A stretch of 64,000 bases of DNA from the NCBI RefSeq assembly GCF_014203235.1, contig NZ_JACHIN010000001.1, forward strand, positions 496,001-560,000. The letters run 5' to 3'. The translations under genes were made by a program, and so were the position numbers. This document shows, piece after piece, positions 17,469 to 24,064 of the stretch (position 1 is the first letter of the stretch; the number at the start of each line of letters is the position of its first letter). The notes under the pieces are model-generated. The model did not search any database. It was given only the letters and a program-made list of their open reading frames with translations, and was not told the DNA's origin. The DNA is from Nonomuraea endophytica (GTDB lineage: Bacteria > Actinomycetota > Actinomycetes > Streptosporangiales > Streptosporangiaceae).

Positions 17469-17905
17469 TGTCTCTCCTCCCCCGCATCCTGATCGTCACC
17501 GTCGCGGCGATCACGACCGCCGGAGCCGTACTCGCCGACCTGGTCATCCCTGAGCTCGCGGCACAACACGCGTTCAACCCGGCCTGGCCACCCCACGCCA
17601 AGTTCCACGATGCCCAGTACATGGTGATGACCGTCCTCCTCGGCCTGACCGGCCTGATCCTGGCGCTCCGGCGAGCCCGCAACACCCTGCTCCCCGCCGC
17701 CGCCGTCCTGTCTGTTCCATGGCTCGGCATGATCGGAGCACTCCTGTTCCCCGGCACCGCCACCTACGACCCCGAGTTCGCCGACCACACCGTCTTCGTG
17801 CTCGGCCTGCACGGACAGGTCTTCATGGCAATCGTCCTGCTCACAGCCCTACTCATCGCAACAGCAGCAACCCTCCGCACCCCCCGGACCACCACCACCC
17901 GCTGA
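17468..17905 (+). CDS. Four-helix conserved membrane protein of unknown function
   Basis: A 145-residue protein with four hydrophobic segments (ILIVTVAAITTAGAVLADLV, YMVMTVLLGLTGLILAL, AAAVLSVPWLGMIGALLF, VFMAIVLLTALLIATAATL). Conserved-looking polar residues (HAKFHDAQYM and HGQVF) sit at helix ends. It starts within the stop codon of the monooxygenase gene, so it is translated with it. I do not recognise the family by name. The coupling suggests it supports the monooxygenase, for example by membrane anchoring or redox supply, which is inference. Confidence 0.75.
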   Translation: MSLLPRILIVTVAAITTAGAVLADLVIPELAAQHAFNPAWPPHAKFHDAQYMVMTVLLGLTGLILALRRARNTLLPAAAVLSVPWLGMIGALLFPGTATYDPEFADHTVFVLGLHGQVFMAIVLLTALLIATAATLRTPRTTTTR

Positions 17906-18342
17906 TGAGCGCCACCACTCGGATGTGAGCACCGCCACCCAGCCATGAGCGCCGCCATCCGGTTGTATGGCATCGCCACCGCCCGACCCTGGGCACCACC
18001 ACAGCATTGCCCGAGCGCGGCGAGCGCCTCCTGGCCGGGGCAGCACGGGCGCTTCGCTGGGGGAGATGCACCTCTGGCCAACACCGTCGCGACTGACCTG
18101 CAGTCCACAGAGCGCTCGACGGCCCAGGCGGCATCCAAGCGATTTTGAGGGACGAGTCGTCTTCCTGCCAGCCGTCATCGCGCCATGTCCCCGTACCGTC
18201 AGGGGTGACCCCATGGGCGAACTCGAGGAAATCTGCGTGCTGCCCGGCTGACCGGGGCCAGGGGCCCACTGGCACCCCGGGCCGCTCTGAACACATGGAT
18301 CGGCCCGGAAGGGCCGGGACACCAGGTGGCTGCGGCCTCGGG
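17906..18342. other. Gene-poor stretch downstream of the monooxygenase operon
   Basis: No convincing gene on either strand. Open frames exist but are low in typical protein composition. A short hairpin (CGGCCC-GGAA-GGGCCG, 18301-18316) lies just past the ABC-ATPase fragment. The GC content is somewhat lower and more even than in flanking genes, which suits decayed DNA. Confidence 0.5.
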
Positions 18343-18444
18343 TCATGAGGTGAAGCTCCCGCCCCCGGTGCCGTGATCGATCACCCAGATCTCGGCGGCC
18401 AGGGCGTCGGCCTCCTCCAGGTGCTGGATGGTGAGCACCTCGAC
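18343..18444 (-). pseudogene. C-terminal fragment of an ABC transporter ATPase (DrrA-like)
   Basis: Reading the minus strand gives about 33 codons with EVLTIQHLEEADALAAEI then WVIDHGTG and a stop. This matches the D-loop/switch region of drug-exporter ATPases (consensus TTQYLEEADxLADxIxVIDxG), where the switch His and following strand are diagnostic. Nothing of the Walker A, Walker B or signature regions lies upstream. The frame is cut by the terminator of the fibronectin gene at 18456-18489. It is a relic left by deletion or insertion. Confidence 0.55.
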
Positions 18445-18455
18445 GGAGACAGCAC

Positions 18456-18489
18456 AGTCCAGCCCAAGACAGGCGCCGTGGGCTGGACT
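18456..18489 (-). terminator. Terminator of the fibronectin-III protein gene
   Basis: Perfect 10-bp inverted repeat (AGTCCAGCCC at 18456-18465 and GGGCTGGACT at 18480-18489) with a 14-nt loop, starting 9 nt after the stop of the minus-strand gene ending at 18499. Confidence 0.75.
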
Positions 18490-18498
18490 GGTGAAATG

Positions 18499-19464
18499 TC
18501 AGGCGTCGTCGCCGCAATCAGGCGGACGCAGGAACGTGGTGATGGCCGAGGCCGAGGTGTTGCCCGAGCTGTCCACAGCCCGGACCGCGATCGTGTTGTT
18601 CCCCACAGGCACGATGCCGATGAGGTGTGTCCCGACACCGCGCACCCACCCCTCGTGCGTGCCATTGACCAGAATCTCGTAGTCGACAGCCGACTGAGGA
18701 TCGGCGTTGTCACTCGACTGAGTCCAGGTAAGCACGACAGAGAAGCACGCGTACCTGTCCACCTTCGCCACCAGCCCGGTAGGAGCCGACGGCGCGGCCA
18801 GGTCCGTTCGCGGAAGCGTGCTGAGCGTCAAGGTGTTGGACGAAGGCGAAACCCCTATGGCCCCACGAACGGCCCGCGCCACATAGGAATGAGAAGACTG
18901 CGGAGCAAGACCCCGCAAGGCCAGATTTATCGTCGGAATCCCGCTGAAGGCTCCGGCTCCGATAGTGGCGACGACCGTCGCCCCATCGAGGATCTCGTAG
19001 TGCCCGATGTCCCAGCTGTCGTCAGGCTGCTCGAAAGCGAGCCCGACCCGGGCAGCCGCCACCTCGGTGGCACGCAGGTTCGCCGGTCCGGGCGGAACCA
19101 CTCCCGGTCCGCGCGTGGTGATCGTGATGGTACGGCTCGGCGGCGAGGTGTTCCCACCGTCATCGGCAGCGATGACATGGAAGGAGTAGGTCGCCCCCGG
19201 AACAAGCCCGGAAGCGGTGTAGCGCTGCAACCGCGTGGTCGTGACCAGAGCCCCGTTCTGGTAAACCCGGGCACGAAGGATACCCACGCTGCCCGAGGTG
19301 TTCTGGGACCAGTGGAAGGCGATCTGCGTCGCGGTGACACTGTCGACACGCAACGGCTCCGGCGCGGACAGTGCGACGGCCGCCGCGCCCGGCGGGGACA
19401 ACATCACCGCGCTAACTGCCACCACAGCGAGGATTGCGGCGATCCTGTGGAGGAACTTGGTCAT
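18499..19464 (-). CDS. Secreted protein with three fibronectin type III domains
   Basis: A 321-residue exported protein. The signal peptide is LHRIAAILAVVAVSAVMLSPPGAAA. Three FnIII-like repeats of about 90 residues follow (about 34-118, 124-220 and 227-316), each with the Trp/Tyr pattern and PGPANLRA or SAPTGLVAK openings and a YSFHV / YVARAV / NTIAVRAVD strand. No catalytic domain or cell-wall anchor is visible, so it may be a free adhesion or carbohydrate-interaction module. Bacterial FnIII domains usually accompany glycosidases, so a stand-alone set is less common. It ends in a clear terminator. Confidence 0.85.
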   Translation of the reverse strand: MTKFLHRIAAILAVVAVSAVMLSPPGAAAVALSAPEPLRVDSVTATQIAFHWSQNTSGSVGILRARVYQNGALVTTTRLQRYTASGLVPGATYSFHVIAADDGGNTSPPSRTITITTRGPGVVPPGPANLRATEVAAARVGLAFEQPDDSWDIGHYEILDGATVVATIGAGAFSGIPTINLALRGLAPQSSHSYVARAVRGAIGVSPSSNTLTLSTLPRTDLAAPSAPTGLVAKVDRYACFSVVLTWTQSSDNADPQSAVDYEILVNGTHEGWVRGVGTHLIGIVPVGNNTIAVRAVDSSGNTSASAITTFLRPPDCGDDA

Positions 19465-19942
19465 CTCCGGTTCCCTTCATGGGCGGCACCTGCCCGTAAT
19501 ACGTCCGCGCTAGGGGTCATGGATTCACCGTCGCCGGGCGGGAAACACGGCACCTTTGGCGACCTGCGCCCGTTCCTTCGCACGGGCGCAGGGACTCCAA
19601 CTGCCTAACCCCATAGCCGGGTAGGCCCGGGAAGACGCGCGAGCGCGGCGAGCACCTTGCCGGGCACGGCCTCATGGTGCTGAGGGCCTCGTAGAGGAGA
19701 CCGCGACACTTGCCTTCCAACCTGACGCAGGCGGCCGCAGCCATGGTCACGATGCTGGCTTGGCCGTGCTGACGGCGGCGGGCTTTCCCGTCGGCACGTC
19801 GACCAAGAAGTCCTTCAGGAACTACGTGAGCAACCGGTCGGCTCAGGCCTTCGCACCCTCACGAGCGATGAAGGTCTCCGCGGCGATGTCCGGCCTACTG
19901 GTCAACACGTCCGGAATAGTGGCCCCGATGGGACGCTGCTAG
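19465..19942. other. Intergenic region with hairpin, repeat copy and possible coding remnant
   Basis: No intact gene seen. It holds a 9-bp perfect hairpin (TGCGCCCGT-8 nt-ACGGGCGCA, 19565-19590) and a copy of the repeat also found before guaA. On the minus strand from about 19935 to 19760 one frame reads PDVLTSRPDIAAETFIARE and FLKDFLVDVPTGKPAA, interrupted by TGA and TAG. This looks like a decayed gene, but I cannot name it with confidence. Confidence 0.4.
19591..19661. repeat. Diverged copy of the intergenic repeat found at 25615-25775
   Basis: The block begins GGGACTCCAACTGCC and ends GACGCGCGAGCGCGGCGAGC then ACCTTG. The same order (GGGATCCAACTGCC ... GGGCC ... GACGCGCGAGCGCAGCGAGC ACCTT) occurs twice just downstream of guaA. 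Small gaps and substitutions separate this copy from those. Confidence 0.65.
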
Positions 19943-20887
19943 CTAGGGCTGCGGAAAGTGAGTACGCGCCCTGTCCGACCGATTCTCCGACAGGGCTGCC
20001 ACGACCTCTTGGGCCAAAGGCATGGCGGACGCGGCCACGAACTTGTACCTGTCGTCCATGGCCTTCACGATCTCGGCCACGGTCGCGAACCCATAGTCCA
20101 GCGGAATCGCACGTCCGCGAAGATCCACCACAACCCCGCCCGCGGCACTGAGAATGTAGTGGCCCGGCGCAAGATCCCATACGGCGAAGCCCTTGTGGAA
20201 CTCGATCACCGAGTCGGTGAAACCCGCGGCCACATGACACAGGCTGATCGAACCGAAATCAACTCCGATACGGCCACGGCCTGAACTCCCAAGCTCCTCG
20301 AACAGTCGGCCCTGCTCGGCGAGCGCGCCGAAGCGGTCGGGCTTCATGAGGAAGTTGGTCACCAGCGCCTCCCGCAGGGGCACGGAACGGCTCAGACGAA
20401 GGGGATGGCTTGTGCCATCACGCTCGATCAACCACGCATGATCCACCCCGGACTCATCTCGCGCCGCGATGTACACCTGAAGCTCATGGAAGATGTCACC
20501 CACCGCAGCGGCGATGGGCCGGCGCAGGCTGCGTGAGTAGACCATGACGTGTGTGTAGCCATAGAGCGACCGGACCGCCATCTCGCTCGTGTCCAGCGGG
20601 TCGACCAGGACACACAGGTCAGGGTCCGCATGCGGGCCGATCACCTGCGGGTCGGCCTCCTCCGAGGCGTAGACGAAGGATGGCAGCGCGTCCGACAGGA
20701 GTTCTCGGTAGCGGTCGTGAAGTCGCAGGTCGAACTCGGACAGGAAGTTGTCCTTATGCCTGGAGTTGGTTCGGTCCGCATGCTCTCCAGACAGCGCTGC
20801 CTTGATCAGCCCAGGCCGCACCTCATCGATCACACCGGTGACGATTCGCTTGAGCGTCTCGATGAGAACGGGCACAGATTCCATCAT
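19943..20887 (-). CDS. Inositol-monophosphatase-like phosphatase
   Basis: A 314-residue protein of the metal-dependent, lithium-sensitive phosphatase fold (IMPase/CysQ/FBPase). Visible metal motifs are ASEEADPQ with Glu76-Glu77, VDPLDTSE with Asp96 and Asp99 (consensus DPxDGT, here Thr-Ser instead of Gly-Thr), and AVWDLAPGHYILSAAGG with the third metal Asp. The altered DPLDTS loop suggests a substrate other than inositol phosphate, for example a nucleotide or sugar phosphate. The start is at 20887, or one codon later. It is the last gene of the minus-strand cassette, 168 nt after the methyltransferase, so co-transcription is probable but not certain. Confidence 0.82.
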   Translation of the reverse strand: MMESVPVLIETLKRIVTGVIDEVRPGLIKAALSGEHADRTNSRHKDNFLSEFDLRLHDRYRELLSDALPSFVYASEEADPQVIGPHADPDLCVLVDPLDTSEMAVRSLYGYTHVMVYSRSLRRPIAAAVGDIFHELQVYIAARDESGVDHAWLIERDGTSHPLRLSRSVPLREALVTNFLMKPDRFGALAEQGRLFEELGSSGRGRIGVDFGSISLCHVAAGFTDSVIEFHKGFAVWDLAPGHYILSAAGGVVVDLRGRAIPLDYGFATVAEIVKAMDDRYKFVAASAMPLAQEVVAALSENRSDRARTHFPQP

Positions 20888-21055
20888 GGCCCTGTGAGTC
20901 CTTCCATCAACGGAGTTCTGGATCGCGGTGTTGAGGGCGAGAACGCGTTGGTGCTTCGACGTCCAGATGATCGCTACGACGCGCCGCTGTAGACATCCGG
21001 GGAACGGCAGGTGCGTGCGGGTTCGCGGGCCCGCCGGATCAGGCCGTGACCCGAT

Positions 21056-22213
21056 CTAGGTCAGCCGCACCTCCTGCCCGGACGGGGTGACGAGCATCCG
21101 GTACGCGGACCTGTCTGGCCGTCCTGCGCACAGCCATTCCATGAACGCCGTCTCCAACTGCGTCCACAACTGGCGGGCGCAGGTCTGCACCACGTCTGTG
21201 TCCTCACCAGGGCGGGCCGATGCGACGGCCCAGCCATCGCCGCGTAGATCCCGCAGACGCATGACCCAGCCTGACCAGTCGTCGGACTGTTCCCATCCGC
21301 TGCCGGTGATGATGATGTGTGGTGCGGCGGACGCCAGGGAGAGTCCGAATCCGGCGTCGAGGGCCGACCAGATCTCGCGCGGATCGACCTGGGTTGTGCT
21401 CTCGAAGCTGTCTCCGGAGTACGCCGGCCATCTGCCAGGGCGCTGGGAACGCATCATCATGTAGCCGCCGGAGTCCCGGAATGTGCCGATCGCTGACCCG
21501 TCGTCACGGACCCGTAGCTGTAGCAGGGCGCCCCACGCGTGCGGATGCGGCATGTACGGCAGCACGATCACGCCGCCGGGCCGGGTTTGCTCGATCCACG
21601 GGTAGGGGATGTCGCTGACCCCACACGCGACGTGGACTCGGTCGTACGGTGCGCCGACCGCGTGCCCTGCTGCGCCATCTCCTGTGATGATCGTGGGAGA
21701 GAGTCCGGTGAGGGCAAGATTCTTCTCGGCCTGCTGCGTGATGGCCGGATCGATGTCGATGCTGACCACATTGTCGTCTGTGAGGTGGGCGAGCACGGCG
21801 GCGGTCCAGCCGGTGCCGGTGCCAATGTCGAGGACGCAGTGGCGGCGGTCCACCTCAAGCTCCCGCAGCCACGTCATGGCGATGTACGGGCATGACAGCG
21901 AGCTCGTGGGCAGGCGCTCGTTGTCGGTGGGTTCGGCAGCGCCGTCGTCTCGCTGGGTGACGATGGCCGTGTTGGTGTAGGCGGCATCCCACCAGTCGCC
22001 GTAGTCGGCGGTCGCGTCGATGACGCGTTCCTCACCACGCCAGCCCTGCGGCGAGGCCCATGCGCGCGGCGGCACGAAGAGGTGACGGGGAACGGCCCGT
22101 AGCGCCTGGATGAGGCGCTCGACGCCGGATGCGCCAGGGGTGAGGACGTGCTCGCTCACGAGGTAGGCGATCAACTCCTCGACGCTCTCCGCGTAGCGCG
22201 AAGCATCTACCAT
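21056..22213 (-). CDS. PCMT-like O-methyltransferase with C-terminal domain (RiPP-maturation type)
   Basis: SAM-dependent methyltransferase of 385 residues related to protein L-isoaspartyl O-methyltransferase. Residues about 8-230 form the PCMT core: RAVPRHLFVPP, the substrate loop TSSLSCPY, motif I VLDIGTGTGW at about 127-136, VVSIDIDP and a GDGAAG loop. About 150 extra residues follow (GRWPAYSGDSFES, WLRDL-like and C-terminal helices), as in PCMT homologues of graspetide, lanthipeptide and imiditide clusters that methylate Asp of a peptide to give aspartimide. The ATG at 22213 lies 2 nt after the radical SAM stop, so the two are translationally coupled. No ATP-grasp ligase or lanthipeptide synthase is nearby. 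Confidence 0.8.
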   Translation of the reverse strand: MVDASRYAESVEELIAYLVSEHVLTPGASGVERLIQALRAVPRHLFVPPRAWASPQGWRGEERVIDATADYGDWWDAAYTNTAIVTQRDDGAAEPTDNERLPTSSLSCPYIAMTWLRELEVDRRHCVLDIGTGTGWTAAVLAHLTDDNVVSIDIDPAITQQAEKNLALTGLSPTIITGDGAAGHAVGAPYDRVHVACGVSDIPYPWIEQTRPGGVIVLPYMPHPHAWGALLQLRVRDDGSAIGTFRDSGGYMMMRSQRPGRWPAYSGDSFESTTQVDPREIWSALDAGFGLSLASAAPHIIITGSGWEQSDDWSGWVMRLRDLRGDGWAVASARPGEDTDVVQTCARQLWTQLETAFMEWLCAGRPDRSAYRMLVTPSGQEVRLT

Positions 22214-22215
22214 GA

Positions 22216-23133
22216 TCACTTCTTTGGTGGTGTGACGTCGGGCTTGCACGGGTTCTTCGGCTTGCACGGCTCGGATGGGTTGCACCTCGACTGAGGGACG
22301 CATCCGTCCTTGTCCGGTGCGCATTGGTTTTGGCCTGGATGGCATTGGGGTTCGCATGGTGGCCGGCAGGCATCCGGGCGGCCAGGGCTGATCGCCTGCC
22401 GGGCGAGCTGCTGGACCTGTCCCGCAAGGGACGCTAGCGAGTCGGTGCGGATGTCGCCAGCGGAAAGCCAACGTCCGAGAGGGCAGGGTGCCACGGTGCC
22501 GTTGGACAGGATGGCCACTTTCCTGTCACCGCAACGGCCGCACAGCTCCGAGGCGTCGCAGGCGCCGCGCGCGGGCCGGCCGAGGAGTCGCATCCGGTCG
22601 ACGCCAACGTCGGTCACGCCGAGCTGCGCGAGCTGGGCGCGGGCCGCGTCAACGTCCTGGCCGTCTTGGACGTCGATGACGCCGGCGCGGAGCGGGATGC
22701 CCAGGGCGATGGCCTGGGCGATGTTGGTGCGGGTGCGGTGCAGGGTCTTTCGGCCGGTGATCTGCTGGTGCTGGTCGGCGTCGCCGGTGTAGTAGCTGGT
22801 GGCGAGCCGTACCCCGGACTGCGCGAACATGTCCCACATCGAGGGCGTGACGTGCACGAGGTTGGTGTACACCTCAACCTCCAGCCCTTGACCGAGTGCG
22901 TGGCCGACCAGTTCGGGCAGGCCGGGGTGCAGGGTGGGTTCGCCGCCGATGAGCTGAATCATGCGCGCGCCGAGCCGTACGACCTGGTTGATCGCGGTGA
23001 GCCAGTCGTGGATGGTCATGACGCCGTGAGTGCCGGTTGGACCAGAGTCGGCGTAGCAGTGGGTGCAGGCCAGCTGGCATTTGCCGGTGATCTCTGCCCA
23101 GACGAAGTCCAATGCGGGTGGTGCCGCGCTCAT
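22216..23133 (-). CDS. Radical SAM protein with SPASM-like cysteines and an eight-fold C-x-P tail
   Basis: A 305-residue radical SAM enzyme. C19-x3-C23-x2-C26 binds the catalytic 4Fe-4S cluster, and GGEPT is at 63-67. Residues 192-217 contain four cysteines (C192, C198, C201, C217) in a shortened SPASM/twitch-like arrangement. From 256 to the end is a low-complexity tail with Cys at 256, 260, 264, 271, 278, 284, 290 and 296, every one followed by x-Pro. The tail is Lys/Asp/Asn rich and ends in PPKK. It could bind extra clusters or be a peptide substrate fused to its enzyme. The ATG follows GGAGGACCC. The PCMT-like methyltransferase starts 2 nt after its stop. Family recognised, reaction unknown. 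Confidence 0.85.
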   Translation of the reverse strand: MSAAPPALDFVWAEITGKCQLACTHCYADSGPTGTHGVMTIHDWLTAINQVVRLGARMIQLIGGEPTLHPGLPELVGHALGQGLEVEVYTNLVHVTPSMWDMFAQSGVRLATSYYTGDADQHQQITGRKTLHRTRTNIAQAIALGIPLRAGVIDVQDGQDVDAARAQLAQLGVTDVGVDRMRLLGRPARGACDASELCGRCGDRKVAILSNGTVAPCPLGRWLSAGDIRTDSLASLAGQVQQLARQAISPGRPDACRPPCEPQCHPGQNQCAPDKDGCVPQSRCNPSEPCKPKNPCKPDVTPPKK

Positions 23134-23363
23134 GGGTCCTCCAGATGAGACGGAACGGCCTCGCCCGGGTCAGTCTCGACACTGCGGGCCGGACGGGGCC
23201 AACGTCAGCCGGGAACCATGGGAGTAGATCCCGGGCGGGTGAGGGCCTGCGGGCTGGTGGTCCCGCGGGGCCGGTCCTGCGATGGCAGTAGCCGGACGCT
23301 TGTGTGGGTGGTGGTCCTGCCTCGTCACCCCTCTAGAGCGGGACAGTTCCACCACCCGCCCGG
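23134..23363. other. Leader region of the radical SAM gene
   Basis: No well-supported gene. An open minus-strand frame of 61 codons from a GTG at 23355 is Pro/His rich (ATAIAGPAPRDHQPAGPHPP) and ends QCRD. It is the only candidate for a separate short peptide next to the radical SAM gene, but it lacks a clear ribosome site. The ribosome site GGAGG for the radical SAM gene is at the right end. Confidence 0.3.
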
Positions 23364-23668
23364 CTATGACAGCTTTTGGGGGTCCGCTACGGCCGGGCGA
23401 TCATCGGGGTCCGCCTGGCGAATGGCCTGGAACCGCATCACCTCATGCCCCAGGCGGGCTACAAGCTCGGCGGCGGACGGAGCGGTCATCGTCGCGCTGA
23501 TCCCGGCCCGTGCGAGGTCCGGGGTAAGGAGCCTGCGCAGTCGGGCAGTCCCCTGGCGTGGTCGACCGTGAATTTCCCAGTCCTGCCGCAGGAGTCCAGC
23601 TGCCGCTCGGGTGAGGACGGCGAGCCAGCGGCGGACATCTGGAAGGGCAGTTCGCCGCGCTGGGTCAT
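23364..23668 (-). pseudogene. Small ORF with probable frameshift (DVRRWL... protein)
   Basis: From the ATG at 23668, which overlaps the preceding stop as ATGA, the first codons read MTQRGELPF. A protein-like frame then continues one base off: DVRRWLAVLTRAAAGLLRQD, followed later by TARLRRLLTPDLARAGISA and AAELVARLGHEV, stopping at 23364. The unshifted frame is Ser/Pro/Gly rich and ends at 23486, which looks non-coding. A shorter intact ORF of 41 codons could start at the ATG at 23489. I read this as one broken gene of about 100 codons with unknown function in the radical SAM cassette. Confidence 0.4.
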
Positions 23669-23965
23669 CGGACGCTCCCTGACGGCTGGCCGTCGAGGTC
23701 CAGTTCCCCTCGCAGCGTGTCCTGTCGCCGGACTACAAGACGCAGTTCGAGGGGGGGAGCCGGCCCCCACAGTCCGCTCCAGGCCAGGGCGGCCGCCGGT
23801 CGCCTCGACAGGCACGTCGTTGGTGCGAGTGGCGTACCAGGTCGTGGGGGCCTGGTGTTCGTCCATTCCGCGCCAGAACCGCCAGGCGGGGAACTCCCTG
23901 CGGAGCCGGTCGAGTTCGTCCCCGTCCGGCCATCCGGGCAGTTCGTTCGTGTCCCGATATCCCAT
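23665..23965 (-). pseudogene. Small ORF with probable frameshift (ELDRLRREFPAWRFW protein)
   Basis: From the ATG at 23965 the frame reads MGYRDTNELPGWPDGDELDR and LRREFPAWRFWRG with WYATR, a pattern I know from short actinomycete hypothetical proteins. After PVEATGG the composition degrades, while a neighbouring frame becomes protein-like (PPLELRLVVRRQDTLRGELD) and stops at 23665, overlapping the next start as ATGA. The switch falls near 23750-23800, where there is a run of seven identical bases (23751-23757). Either a sequencing indel or a real mutation could explain it. Function unknown. Confidence 0.45.
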
Positions 23966-24064
23966 GAGCAGCACGTTAGGCCCGGCATGACGCAGGTCAC
24001 AGTGACAGGCTGTCGGATTCGGGTCTGACGGATACGTCAACCCGGACAGGGCGTACGGGTTCGT

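Noticed and set aside
18072..18110. GAGCGCGGCGAGCGCC-like motif near 18015 and other GCGAGC-rich blocks as repeat copies
   Set aside because: Only the short GC-rich core is shared, without the rest of the 75-bp repeat; chance similarity in high-GC DNA is likely.
23170..23355. 61-codon minus-strand frame as RiPP precursor of the radical SAM system
   Set aside because: No ribosome site, His/Pro-rich composition and only one Cys; kept only as a weak possibility in the region note.
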